Positions 34,016 through 42,015 of a DNA stretch of 64,000 nucleotides are shown one piece after another. Source of the stretch: Microbacterium sufflavum (lineage in GTDB: Bacteria; Actinomycetota; Actinomycetes; Actinomycetales; Microbacteriaceae); NCBI RefSeq assembly GCF_023101165.1, contig NZ_CP078076.1, positions 1,612,001-1,676,000 of the forward strand, read 5' to 3'. The position numbers and the translations under genes are program-made. The notes under the pieces were generated by a model. That model was not told where the DNA came from. It saw only the letters and a program-made list of their open reading frames with translations, and made no database searches. Position 1 is the stretch's first letter. The number at the start of each line of letters is the position of its first letter.

Positions 34016-34786
34016 ATGCGAATCGTCGTGTTGGGCGGGACCGGGCAGGTGGGCCGCAAGGTCGTCGAGAACCTGGAGCGACGAGCCCAGGCCGTGGTGG
34101 TCGCATCGCGGACGAGCGGGGTGAACGCGCGGACGGGTCGTGGCCTGGATGCCGCGCTGGAGCTCGCCGATGCCGTGATCGACGTGACCAACGCCCCGGA
34201 CGTGTCGAGCCCCGACGCCCTGCGCTTCTTCGAGGAGACGACGCACCGGGTGATGGAGGCCGAAGCGAAGGCCGGGGTCAAGCACCACGTGCTGCTCTCG
34301 ATCGTCGGCGCCGATCACACCGGTGAAGAGGGCTACTTCGCGGCCAAGGGAGCGCAGGAGGTCGCTGTCCGCTCGGGGTCGATTCGCTCCTCCATCCTGC
34401 GCTCGACGCAGTTCTACGACTTCGCACGCATGATCGCCGAGTGGAACACCGATCAGGACACCGTGCGTCTGCCCGCGAAGCCCGTGCAGCCGGTCGCCGC
34501 GTCCGACGTCGCGGAGAAGCTGGTCGAACTCGCGCTGGGCTCTCCGCTGGACGGTGCCCTGGACATGGGCGGGCCGGAGCGAATGCTGCTGCCGGCGTTC
34601 GTGAACCGCGTACTCCGCGTCGACAACGACCCGCGGTACGTCGTGGCCGACGACGACATCACCCCGGTGGGATTCACCATCTCCGGGGATCTGCTGCTCC
34701 CGCATCCGCCGTCCGTGGAGGCGCCGACGACCCTGGAGACCTGGGTCCGTGAAGAGGGCCGGCGCACGGTGTCCCATGAGCGCTGA
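34016..34786 (+). CDS. NmrA-like NAD(P)-binding protein (paralogue 3), operon partner of the sigma factor
   Basis: The 256-residue protein begins MRIVVLGGTGQVGRKVVENL. It shares GVNARTGRGLDAALELADAV, HHVLLSIVGAD, GYFAAKGAQEVA and STQFYDFARMI with the paralogues at 28507 and 29354. A reductase/epimerase-like gene next to the sigma gene is the hallmark arrangement of group ECF41. The stop lies 11 bases inside the sigma gene, so the two are translated together. The substrate and cofactor preference are unknown. Confidence 0.88.
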   Translation: MRIVVLGGTGQVGRKVVENLERRAQAVVVASRTSGVNARTGRGLDAALELADAVIDVTNAPDVSSPDALRFFEETTHRVMEAEAKAGVKHHVLLSIVGADHTGEEGYFAAKGAQEVAVRSGSIRSSILRSTQFYDFARMIAEWNTDQDTVRLPAKPVQPVAASDVAEKLVELALGSPLDGALDMGGPERMLLPAFVNRVLRVDNDPRYVVADDDITPVGFTISGDLLLPHPPSVEAPTTLETWVREEGRRTVSHER

Positions 34787-35711
34787 CGAGGTGGAGCTGG
34801 AGGAACGGGCGCCGACCGACGACAATCTGGGTGTGTGCACCGAACTGGACGACGCGCTGCAGACGTTCGACGCGCACCGACGGCGTCTGTTCGGCATCGC
34901 CTACCGGATGCTGAGCACTGTCGCCGACGCGGAGGACATCGTCCAGGAGACCTGGATCCGCTGGCAGAACACGGATCGTTCGAAGGTGCAGGAGCCGGTG
35001 GCCTTCCTCACCACCATCGCGACGAGGCTGTCGATCAACGTGTTGCAGTCGTCCCGTGTCCGTCGTGAGACCTACATCGGGCCGTGGCTTCCGGAACCCG
35101 TGAACACGGAGGACGACCCGGCCCTGGGCGCCGAGCGTGCCGAGGCGTTGCAGTTCGCGATCCTCCTCACCCTCGAGAAGCTCACGCCGACCGAGCGAGC
35201 CGCCTATATCCTCCGCGAGGCCTTCGACTACCCGTATCCGCGTATCGCGGAGGTGATCTCGTCAAGTCAGGCCAGCGCCAGGCAGCTGGTGAGCAGGGCG
35301 CGCGCGCACCTGTCGTCGGCGCGCAACGCGACCGTGGATCCGGCCGCCCAGAAGCGCCTGCTGGAAGCGTTCCTCACGGCGGCGCAGAAGGGGGATGTCG
35401 GCCAGCTGGAGTCCCTCTTCGCCGCGGACGTCGTCAGCTACACGGACGGCAACGGAGTGAAGCTGGCCGCGCGCATCCCCATGATCGGACGCAGCAGAGT
35501 GGCGAAGTTCGTCTCCGCGTTCGCGCATCACTTCTGGACGGGCAAGGTCATCGATTGGGTCGAGGTCAACGGGCAGCCCGCGGCGACGCTGTCGGAGGAC
35601 GGGCGCATCACCACGGTGGTGACCGCGACGACGTCGGAGGAGGGCATCCTGCAGCTCCTCTGGGTGATGAGCCCGCCGAAGCTGCGGCATGTGGCTGCGG
35701 TCGGCGCATGA
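34776..35711 (+). CDS. ECF41-type sigma factor with fused SnoaL-like regulatory domain (SigJ-like)
   Basis: The 311-residue protein has sigma region 2 (FDAHRRRLFGIAYRMLSTVA, ADAEDIVQETWIRW) near residues 28-65 and region 4 (LTPTERAAYILREAFDYPY, then SSQASARQLVSRARAHL) near 135-185. A C-terminal SnoaL/NTF2-like domain covers about 190-311. Typical ECF41 proteins carry a DGGGK motif and an NPDKL motif in this domain. Here they read DGNGVK (near residue 223) and SPPKLRH (near 298), so both are degenerate. ATG 34776 overlaps the end of the reductase gene; a GTG nine codons upstream is an alternative. No anti-sigma gene is adjacent, as expected for this group. Confidence 0.88.
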   Translation: MSADEVELEERAPTDDNLGVCTELDDALQTFDAHRRRLFGIAYRMLSTVADAEDIVQETWIRWQNTDRSKVQEPVAFLTTIATRLSINVLQSSRVRRETYIGPWLPEPVNTEDDPALGAERAEALQFAILLTLEKLTPTERAAYILREAFDYPYPRIAEVISSSQASARQLVSRARAHLSSARNATVDPAAQKRLLEAFLTAAQKGDVGQLESLFAADVVSYTDGNGVKLAARIPMIGRSRVAKFVSAFAHHFWTGKVIDWVEVNGQPAATLSEDGRITTVVTATTSEEGILQLLWVMSPPKLRHVAAVGA

Positions 35712-36103
35712 CCCGCAGGCACGGCCCGGCGTGGTCGCGCCGGTGGCGTCGTGGCGCCCCGGAGGAGACCGTGAGGGCGCTGTCGGACGCCCTGGAGGCA
35801 CGTGACGAGCTCGCGATCCGCGACGTGATGCGCCGCGCGGTGACCCTCGTCGTCGACAGCGGCGGCCGCGGGCAGACGGCGTCCCTCCCGCTCGCCGGTC
35901 GGGCTGCCGCGGCGGCGGAGCTCGCGGCCGTGATGACCGCCGGAACCTCGGTCGCCGCCGCCTCGATCAACGGAACGCCCGGCATCACCCTCGCCCGCGA
36001 CGGTCGGGTGGTGGGCGTGCTCACGGCCGAGGTCACGGCTGGTCGGCTGGCCACGGTGTGGCTGGTGTGCAATCCCGACAAGCTCCGACACTGGAATCGC
36101 TGA
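35708..36103 (+). CDS. Free-standing SnoaL-like domain related to the sigma factor's own C-terminal domain
   Basis: The 131-residue protein is translationally coupled to the sigma gene (ATGA overlap). After a basic head (MTRRHGPAWSRRWRRG) it follows the same pattern as the sigma factor's C-terminal domain: VDSGGRGQTASLPLAGRAAA near residue 48, then SINGTPGITLARDGRVVGVL, and NPDKLRHWNR at the end. It thus keeps an intact NPDKL motif where the sigma factor has SPPKL. It has no sigma regions. I infer a duplicated regulatory module that may act on the sigma factor in trans; an unrelated small-molecule-binding role is possible. Confidence 0.75.
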   Translation: MTRRHGPAWSRRWRRGAPEETVRALSDALEARDELAIRDVMRRAVTLVVDSGGRGQTASLPLAGRAAAAAELAAVMTAGTSVAAASINGTPGITLARDGRVVGVLTAEVTAGRLATVWLVCNPDKLRHWNR

Positions 36104-36175
36104 CCGCGTCAGTCTGCTGTGCCGTCGGGGCCGTCTGCGATGAGCGGTCGTCATCGCGCGGAGCGGACGCGCAGC

Positions 36176-36643
36176 TCAGACGAGCAGAGCCCACACCGCG
36201 ACCGCGATCGCGACGACGGACGCCACCGAGCGCACGCCGTTCAGCGCGTTCCATCGGCGTTCGAACGCGGCGCGTGTGGTCGCGGCAGAAGTCGTCGAGC
36301 CGTCCAACGCATTGTTCAGCGGGACGTTGCCGGCCACGGTGACGACGACAGCGCCGAGGAAGAACACGACCCCGCCGGTGGCGAGCAGCCACCCGCGCGC
36401 AGAGTCCAGCGCGAGCAGCCCCGCCCACACCAGGAACACCGGGGGCAGGAAGATCGGCAGGAGGAACAGCGGATTCACCACCGCGCGGTTGATGGCGCGC
36501 ATCGAAGCGACGAAGGTCGGGTCGTCCGTGCGCCCGAGGCCCGGCATGACCCCGGTCGAGAAGGACCAGAACGTGCCGCCTCCGAGCGCGAGAAGGACGA
36601 GGCCGACGGCGGCGAGTGCGTCTGTGAGCTCCACGTCGGGCAC
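36176..36643 (-). CDS. DUF1772 (anthrone oxygenase-like) membrane protein
   Basis: The 155-residue protein has four hydrophobic helices and the DUF1772 opening GGGTFWSFSTGVMPGLGRTD. Later blocks are FVASMRAINRAVVNPLFLLP, TVAGNVPLNNALD and FERRWNALNGVRSVAS, where the NVPLN and W-N-x-R elements are characteristic. Some members are called anthrone oxygenases but most are uncharacterised. The GTG at 36643 is the furthest-upstream sensible start; a GTG three codons in is also possible. It converges on the sigma-factor operon and is divergent from the hydrolase at 36697. Confidence 0.82.
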   Translation of the reverse strand: MPDVELTDALAAVGLVLLALGGGTFWSFSTGVMPGLGRTDDPTFVASMRAINRAVVNPLFLLPIFLPPVFLVWAGLLALDSARGWLLATGGVVFFLGAVVVTVAGNVPLNNALDGSTTSAATTRAAFERRWNALNGVRSVASVVAIAVAVWALLV

Positions 36644-36696
36644 TCTACGACATCGTCGCGTCGCCGCGGATGCGCGGCCCTCCTAGGCTGACCGAC

Positions 36697-37743
36697 ATGA
36701 GCGAAGACCTCGGCCGCACCGTCATCGCGGATCTGTGCCGCCTTCCCAACCCCGAGGCGATCGACCGCACGGCGTTCGTCGAGCTCGGCGGCGTCGAGCA
36801 GTTCGTCTCGATCCGCGGCCGCAGCAGGGCGAACCCGGTGCTCGTCGTGTGCCACGGCGGTCCGGCGCTCCCGTCGTTGCCGTCGTCGTGGATCTGGCAG
36901 CGCGGGGTCGAGGAGTACTTCACCGTCGTCAACTACGACCAGCGCGCCAGTGGCAAGTCCGCGGCGACCGTGTCCGACGGGCTGGATCTCCGTGTCGAGA
37001 GGTATGTCGACGATCTCGTGGAGCTGATCGCGTGGGTGCAGGCCGAGCTCGGCGTCCGGAAGGTCGGGGTGCTCGGCCACAGCTGGGGGACGATCATCGG
37101 CCTCACTGTGGCCAGGCAGCGACCCGACCTGCTGTGGGCGTACATCGGCGTCGGCCAGGTCATCTCCGGTCCCGAGAACGAGGTCGACAGCTTCGGTCAC
37201 GCGATGCGGAGTGCCGTCGCGGATGGGAATGGGCGGGCGGTTGCGGAGCTGCAGTCGCTCGGGGAGTATCCCGGCGCGGAGCCGTTGACCGTCGAACGCA
37301 TCGTGACCTGCCGGAGGTGGGCCCAGCACTACGGGGGGCTGTCCGCGTATCGGTCCGACTTCGCGTACTTCACGGAGTCGCAGGAGCTGTCTCCGTATTA
37401 CACCGATGCCGACCTGGGGTTGATCGGCGTCGGGCAGCAGGTGACCATGACCGCGGTGCTCCCGGCCCTGCTCGGCTTCGACGCCCGCGATCAGACGGCG
37501 TTCGAGGTGCCGATGCTGCAGTTCCTCGGACGCCACGACTGGACGACGCCTACGGGCCCCGTCGTGCGCTGGCTCGAGCACGTGACGGCACCGTCGACGC
37601 ACGTCGTCTGGTTCGAGAACTCGGCGCATCTGTGCATGCTCGAGGAGCCGGGCACGTTCCTCGTGAGTCTCGTCACCCACGCGCTGCCCCATGCGGTCGA
37701 CGCGATGCCGGTGGGCGGGCAAAGCAAAACCCCCGCCATGTAG
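36697..37743 (+). CDS. Alpha/beta hydrolase, proline iminopeptidase-like
   Basis: The 348-residue protein has the prolyl-aminopeptidase-type motif VVCHGGPALPSLPSSW (HGGPG-like), YDQRASGKS and the elbow VLGHSWGTIIGLTVA. The acid is likely in FLGRHDWTTP and the His in FENSAHLCMLEEPG. It has no signal peptide. ATG 36697 lies seven bases after TAGGCT, a leaderless arrangement. The last codons and stop fall inside the tRNA-cluster terminator, so the gene end is unusually tight against the tRNA genes. The natural substrate (an N-terminal proline peptide or another ester or amide) is not known. Confidence 0.85.
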   Translation: MSEDLGRTVIADLCRLPNPEAIDRTAFVELGGVEQFVSIRGRSRANPVLVVCHGGPALPSLPSSWIWQRGVEEYFTVVNYDQRASGKSAATVSDGLDLRVERYVDDLVELIAWVQAELGVRKVGVLGHSWGTIIGLTVARQRPDLLWAYIGVGQVISGPENEVDSFGHAMRSAVADGNGRAVAELQSLGEYPGAEPLTVERIVTCRRWAQHYGGLSAYRSDFAYFTESQELSPYYTDADLGLIGVGQQVTMTAVLPALLGFDARDQTAFEVPMLQFLGRHDWTTPTGPVVRWLEHVTAPSTHVVWFENSAHLCMLEEPGTFLVSLVTHALPHAVDAMPVGGQSKTPAM

Positions 37744-37760
37744 AAGCTAGGCGAGGGTTT
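37727..37760 (-). terminator. Terminator of the tRNA cluster
   Basis: AAACCCCCGCC (37727-37737) pairs with GGCGAGGGTTT (37750-37760) at 10 of 11 positions, and on the minus strand TTTTGCTTTG follows. It ends the tRNA-Glu/Asp/Phe transcript and overlaps the 3' end of the plus-strand hydrolase gene. Confidence 0.7.
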
Positions 37761-37787
37761 CTGGGCTGATTGTAATGATCAGCCTTG

Positions 37788-37860
37788 TGGCTCCGACCGG
37801 CATCGATCCGGTGACCTTTCGATTTTCAGTCGAACGCTCTACCAACTGAGCTACAGAGCC
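37788..37860 (-). tRNA. tRNA-Phe (GAA)
   Basis: The cloverleaf reads GGCTCTGTAGCTCAGTTGG at the 5' end, an anticodon loop CTGAAAA (anticodon GAA) and an acceptor arm closing GGCTCTG/CGGAGCC with discriminator A. CCA is not encoded. It is the last gene of the minus-strand tRNA cluster. Confidence 0.95.
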
Positions 37861-37928
37861 GCGCGGCGATGGTGCTGCCGCGTCCTAGACGAAGAGCCCT
37901 CTCCGAAGAAAGAGCTCGTCGCACGGAG

Positions 37929-38002
37929 CGACCCTGACGGGACTTGAACCCGCGACCTCCGCCGTGACAGGGCGGCACGCTAACCAACTGCGCTACAGGG
38001 CC
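37929..38002 (-). tRNA. tRNA-Asp (GTC)
   Basis: GGCCCTGTAGCGCAGTTGG begins the gene and the anticodon loop CTGTCAC gives GTC. The T-arm contains GGTTCAAGTCC. The acceptor stem has one G-U pair and discriminator G, as usual for tRNA-Asp. CCA is not encoded. Confidence 0.95.
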
Positions 38003-38033
38003 ATACTGGTGTTTTCAATTGTATCGGATGGAG

Positions 38034-38106
38034 TGACCCCAACGGGATTCGAACCCGTGCTACCGCCGTGAAAGGGCGGCGTCCTAGGCCGCTAAACGAT
38101 GGGGCC
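38034..38106 (-). tRNA. tRNA-Glu (TTC)
   Basis: GGCCCCATCGTTTAGCGG at the 5' end, anticodon loop CTTTCAC (TTC), T-arm GGGTTCGAATCCC and acceptor closing TGGGGTC with discriminator A. It is the first gene of the cluster. CCA is not encoded. Confidence 0.95.
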
Positions 38107-38142
38107 GAGTCAGTCCCGGGAGGACTTCCTTGCCGACGCTCA

Positions 38143-38148
38143 AGCATA
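38143..38148 (-). promoter_or_regulatory. Likely -10 box of the tRNA cluster
   Basis: TATGCT on the minus strand (38148-38143) lies about 36 bases before the 5' end of tRNA-Glu. A TTGCTC about 11 bases further up is too close to be a standard -35. Confidence 0.4.
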
Positions 38149-38317
38149 AGGGATGACGCGAGCAAATCGCGAATCGAGGGCGATGCGTCTTCCCCCGGGC
38201 GTGTTTCGGGAGGACCATGGAGGTCACGATGGTGCTGCGGGGGCCGTGCCATTTCGCTGGTGCGGATGTGAATGTTGTTGTTAGTGTGACATCTGTGAAA
38301 CCGGCGGAAGGGGCCGC

Positions 38318-39667
38318 GTGAACGACAAGAATCCGGTGGATGCTGCCTCCGCCGCCTCCGCGGAGTGCGGCTGCGCGCCCAGCCCGGCCGAGAGCCATGC
38401 GTTCTGGAAGGCGGGCATCAGCCGTCGCGGGGCCATCGGCCTCGGCGCCCTCAGCGTGGTCGCCCTCAGCGCCTTCGGCATCTCGTCGGGCGTCTCCGCC
38501 GCCTATGCCGCGTCGTACCCGAGCTGGGACGACGTGCAGCGCGCCAAGCAGAACGAAGCCGCCAAGGCGGCCGAGGTCTCGCGGATCGAAGGCCTCATCC
38601 AGTCGCTGACGCAGAAGGTCGCCGAGACCCAGGCCGCCGCCGAGGCTGCGTCGAACGAGTTCTACAACGCCCAGCAGGCCTACTTCGCCGCGATCGCCGA
38701 AGCCGACGCGCTGCAGGAGAAGGCCGACGCCCAGGCCGCCGCGGCCGACGAGTCCGCCCGCAAGGCCGGGCAGGTCGCTGCGCAGCTGTATCGCAACGGC
38801 GGCGACAACACCTCGCTCGAGCTGTTCTTCGCCGGATCGGCCAGCAACGCCGATGAGCTCCTTGCGCGACTGGGCTCGATGGACAAGCTGCTCGAGTACA
38901 ACCGCTCGGTGTACGACGACGCCGTCGCCGCCCGCAACGCCGCGCAGTCGCTCAGCGACCAGGCCGTCGTCGCGCGAGACGAGCGCGACCGGCTGCAGAA
39001 GATCGCCGAGGAGAAGATGGTCGCCGCGCAGCAGGCGGCCGATGCGGCGCAGGCCGCCCTCGACGAGCAGTCCGCGAACCTGGCGACCATGCAGGCGCAG
39101 CTCGCCGCGCTCAAGGACACCACCGCCACCACCGTCGCGCAGTACCAGGCCGGCGTCGAGGCCGCCCGCAAGGAGGCCGAGCGCCGTGCCGCCGAGGAGG
39201 CCGCCGCGAACGCGGGGGGCAACAGCGGTGGGGGAGGAACCCCGGGCTCCGGGGGTTGGGTCCGTCCGCACGGCGGCTACCGCAGCTCCGGCTACGGTCC
39301 CCGTTCGCAGCAGTGCAACTCCCGCGGCTGCTCGTCCAGCTGGCACTACGGGGTCGACCTCGCGAACGGCTGCGGGGCGGCGATCTACGCGGCGCACTCG
39401 GGCACCGTCGACGCGGCCTTCTACAACGGCGGGTACGGCAACTACGTGCGCATCCAGCACGGCGGCGGCGTCGCCACGGGCTACGCGCACATCAAGCCGG
39501 GTGGCTTCGCGGTCCGCAACGGCCAGTGGGTCGAGGCCGGACAGGTCATCGCCTACGCCGGCAACACGGGCGGCTCGTTCGGCTGCCACCTGCACTTCGA
39601 GGTGTACATCAACGGCCGCTACACGAACCCCATCAACTTCATGGCCGACCGGGGCATCTCCGTCTGA
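38318..39667 (+). CDS. Exported M23 (LytM) peptidase with long coiled coil
   Basis: The 449-residue protein starts at GTG 38318 after GGAAGGGG. The N-terminal region has a Tat-like signal (ISRRGAIGLGALSVVAL, cleavage near AYA-A at about residue 65). A coiled coil spans about 70-300 (EAAKAAEVSRIEGLIQSLTQ, AAQQAADAAQAALDEQSANL), then a Gly-rich hinge and an M23 domain from about 325. The zinc ligands are in WHYGVDL near 342 and HLHFE near 425. The layout matches RipA/FtsX-type activated peptidoglycan hydrolases, where the coiled coil controls access to the peptidase. It probably splits cell-wall cross-links during growth or division. Confidence 0.9.
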   Translation: MNDKNPVDAASAASAECGCAPSPAESHAFWKAGISRRGAIGLGALSVVALSAFGISSGVSAAYAASYPSWDDVQRAKQNEAAKAAEVSRIEGLIQSLTQKVAETQAAAEAASNEFYNAQQAYFAAIAEADALQEKADAQAAAADESARKAGQVAAQLYRNGGDNTSLELFFAGSASNADELLARLGSMDKLLEYNRSVYDDAVAARNAAQSLSDQAVVARDERDRLQKIAEEKMVAAQQAADAAQAALDEQSANLATMQAQLAALKDTTATTVAQYQAGVEAARKEAERRAAEEAAANAGGNSGGGGTPGSGGWVRPHGGYRSSGYGPRSQQCNSRGCSSSWHYGVDLANGCGAAIYAAHSGTVDAAFYNGGYGNYVRIQHGGGVATGYAHIKPGGFAVRNGQWVEAGQVIAYAGNTGGSFGCHLHFEVYINGRYTNPINFMADRGISV

Positions 39668-39680
39668 GATCGGTCGCGCA

Positions 39681-39721
39681 GCAGAAGACCCCCGGAGCAC
39701 CGTGCTCCGGGGGTCTTCTGC
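39681..39721. terminator. Bidirectional hairpin terminator
   Basis: A perfect 19-base-pair stem (39681-39699 with 39703-39721) with a CCG loop lies between the convergent M23 peptidase and pyrophosphatase genes. The arms begin GCAGAAGACCCCC. Confidence 0.85.
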
Positions 39722-39727
39722 ATCAGC

Positions 39728-40219
39728 TCAGTGGCCCTGCTCGCCGAACCGGGCGATCGCCTCGTCGAGGATGCGCTGCGCCTCGGCGGCGTTCCCCCAC
39801 TCGTCCACCTTGACCCACTTGTTGGGCTCCAGGTCCTTATAGTGCTCGAAGAAGTGGGCGATCTCCTTCTTCGTGTACTCGGCGATGTCGTCGATGTCCT
39901 GGATGTGGGCCCAGCGCGGGTCCTTCGACAGGACCGCGACCAGCTTGTCGTCGCCGCCGGCCTCGTCGCTCATCTTGAGCACCGCGACGGGGCGGACCTC
40001 GACGACGACACCGGGGTAGATCGCGTGGTCGAGCAGCACCAGCACGTCGAGCGGATCGCCGTCTTCGCCGAGCGTGTTGTCGAAGTAGCCGTAGTCGGCC
40101 GGGTAGCCGAAGGTCGTGTACAGCACGCGGTCGAGGTGCACGCGCCCCGTCTCGTGGTCGACCTCGTACTTCACGCGGCTGCCGCGCGGGATCTCGATGA
40201 CGGCGTCGTGTGCGCCCAT
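39728..40219 (-). CDS. ppa: Inorganic pyrophosphatase
   Basis: The 163-residue protein is a standard family I (hexameric) soluble pyrophosphatase. The active site carries YGYFDNTLGEDGDPLDVLV, with the DGDPLD metal ligands, KDPRW and a C-terminal FFEHYKDLEPNKWVKVDEWG block. It hydrolyses pyrophosphate to drive biosynthetic reactions forward. The length fits the family. It is transcribed alone on the minus strand. Confidence 0.97.
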   Translation of the reverse strand: MGAHDAVIEIPRGSRVKYEVDHETGRVHLDRVLYTTFGYPADYGYFDNTLGEDGDPLDVLVLLDHAIYPGVVVEVRPVAVLKMSDEAGGDDKLVAVLSKDPRWAHIQDIDDIAEYTKKEIAHFFEHYKDLEPNKWVKVDEWGNAAEAQRILDEAIARFGEQGH

Positions 40220-40262
40220 GCGTGTGCTCCTCAGAAAGTTCGGTTGGATGCCGCCGACCAGC

Positions 40263-40919
40263 CTACTCGCGGGCCGGCGGCTCGACGTCCGTGCGGTGAC
40301 CGCGTGCGCGCCGGTTCAGCAGGCGCGCGAGCGGCCCGTTCAGCAGCAGGAGCAGGAGCGCGGCGTAGCCGTTCGGCGCGGCGAGCGCGGCGATGACCAG
40401 GGCGATCGCGAACAGGATGATCGCGGCGAGGTCGCCGACGATGCCCGCGCGGAGCACCGACGCGGACGCCGTGGTGAGCTGCGGGTGGCGCAGCAGGTAG
40501 AGCCAGCCGCCGAGGGTCGTGACCTGCGTGCCGATCAGTGTCCCGATGTACACGACCGCCTGCAGCGGATCGGAGTCGAGCTGGCCGAGCATCGCCGTCG
40601 GCACCGGCAGCCACACGATCGTGGCCATCCAGCCCACGTTGATCCACAGCAGCGCCGGGGTGATCCGCTCGACGTCGCGGTACTGGCTGTGATGCCCCAT
40701 CCAGAACACCGCGATGAGGAGGAAGCTCAGCGCGAAGCTCAGCAGCTGGCCGGAGTGTTCCGTGAAGAACTCGGCCGTGCTCCGATTCCCCGCCGCCATG
40801 TCGGAGACGGCTTCCAGCAGCGGGAGGATGAGCAGCGTCATGGCGATCGCGACGACCGCGTCGACGAAGGCCGTGAACCGCTCGGTCCGATACAGGTACG
40901 GCCTCGCGTTCTCGGTCAC
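40263..40919 (-). CDS. TMEM175-like (DUF1211) membrane protein
   Basis: The 218-residue protein has about six helices. The family signature at the start is RTERFTAFVDAVVAIAMTLL, corresponding to the RxxxFxDxxxAIxxTLL pore motif of TMEM175. Bacterial members are single-repeat proteins that form leaky potassium channels as tetramers. The length is normal for these. Physiological role is unknown. It is divergent from tilS, with 74 bases between. Confidence 0.85.
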   Translation of the reverse strand: MTENARPYLYRTERFTAFVDAVVAIAMTLLILPLLEAVSDMAAGNRSTAEFFTEHSGQLLSFALSFLLIAVFWMGHHSQYRDVERITPALLWINVGWMATIVWLPVPTAMLGQLDSDPLQAVVYIGTLIGTQVTTLGGWLYLLRHPQLTTASASVLRAGIVGDLAAIILFAIALVIAALAAPNGYAALLLLLLNGPLARLLNRRARGHRTDVEPPARE

Positions 40920-40993
40920 CGCGCCAGAATATCGGCGAGGGTGGGCGGGAGCCAGGGGGTCGCGAGGCGCTGGCGGTGCCCTAGCGTGGAGTG

Positions 40994-41986
40994 ATGCCGT
41001 CGCTCGATCCCGCCGTCGCCGAGATCCGCCTCGCCGTGCGCACCGCGCTCGCCGACCTCCCCGAAGGGAGCACCGTGATCGTCGCGCTGTCGGGCGGTGC
41101 CGACTCCCTCGCGCTCGCCGCCGCCACCGCGTTCGAGGCCGCCAAGCGAGGTCTCCGCGTCGCCGCCGTCACGGTCGACCACGGGCTGCAGGACGACTCC
41201 GCCGCGGTGGCCGAGCGGGCCGCGCGAACCGCTGCGGACCTGGGCCTCGACCCCCTCGTCGTCCGGGTCGAGGTGTCGGGCGATGGCGGACCGGAGGCGG
41301 CCGCCCGCGACGCGAGGTACCGCGTGCTGCGCGACGCGGCGAACGACCTCCGGGCCGCGGCGGTGCTGCTCGGCCACACGCTCGACGATCAGGCGGAGAC
41401 CGTGCTGCTCGGGCTCGCCCGGGGTTCCGGCGCCGCGAGCCTGCAGGGCATGGCCGTCGAGCGTGCCGACGACGACGGTGTGCGGTGGCTTCGGCCGCTG
41501 CTCGGCGTGCGCCGTGCGACCACCCGGGCGTTCTGCGCGGCGGCCGGGCTCGACGCCTGGGACGACCCGCATAACAGCGACGACCGGTACAGCCGTGTCC
41601 GCGTGCGCGACCGCGTGCTGCCGGTGCTGGAGGCCGAGCTCGGCCCCGGGATCGCGGAGGCCCTGGCCCGCACGGCCGAGCAGCTGCGTGAGGACGCGGA
41701 GGCGTTCGACGAGATGATCCACGAGACCATCGAGGACATCGTCGAGCACGCCGAGGCCGGCATCTCCGTGAGCGTCGCCGCCCTCGCCGCCAATCCTGCC
41801 GCGCTGCGCAACCGCATCATCCGCCTCGTGGTGGACAGCGAGTTCGGCGTGAGCCTGACCCGCACCCAGACGGTCGAGGTCGCCCGCCTGGTCACCGACT
41901 GGAGCGGACAGGGCCCCATCGACCTGCCCGGCTGCTCGGCGCGGCGCCAGGGTGGGCGCCTCGTGTTCACCGCCGCCGGGCGCTGA
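40994..41986 (+). CDS. tilS: tRNA(Ile)-lysidine synthase
   Basis: The 330-residue protein has the PP-loop VALSGGADSLALAAA near residue 33, HGLQDDSAAVAERAA, and LGHTLDDQAETVLLGLARGS. It converts the wobble C of tRNA-Ile(CAU) to lysidine so that AUA is read as Ile; the gene is normally essential. ATG 40994 lies six bases after TAGCGT, a leaderless arrangement; a GTG one codon earlier is possible. In related genomes tilS commonly runs straight into hpt and ftsH, but here 3.5 kb lie between. Confidence 0.95.
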   Translation: MPSLDPAVAEIRLAVRTALADLPEGSTVIVALSGGADSLALAAATAFEAAKRGLRVAAVTVDHGLQDDSAAVAERAARTAADLGLDPLVVRVEVSGDGGPEAAARDARYRVLRDAANDLRAAAVLLGHTLDDQAETVLLGLARGSGAASLQGMAVERADDDGVRWLRPLLGVRRATTRAFCAAAGLDAWDDPHNSDDRYSRVRVRDRVLPVLEAELGPGIAEALARTAEQLREDAEAFDEMIHETIEDIVEHAEAGISVSVAALAANPAALRNRIIRLVVDSEFGVSLTRTQTVEVARLVTDWSGQGPIDLPGCSARRQGGRLVFTAAGR

Positions 41987-42015
41987 GTCGCCGGGCGCGG
42001 CAGGTCGGGCGAGCG

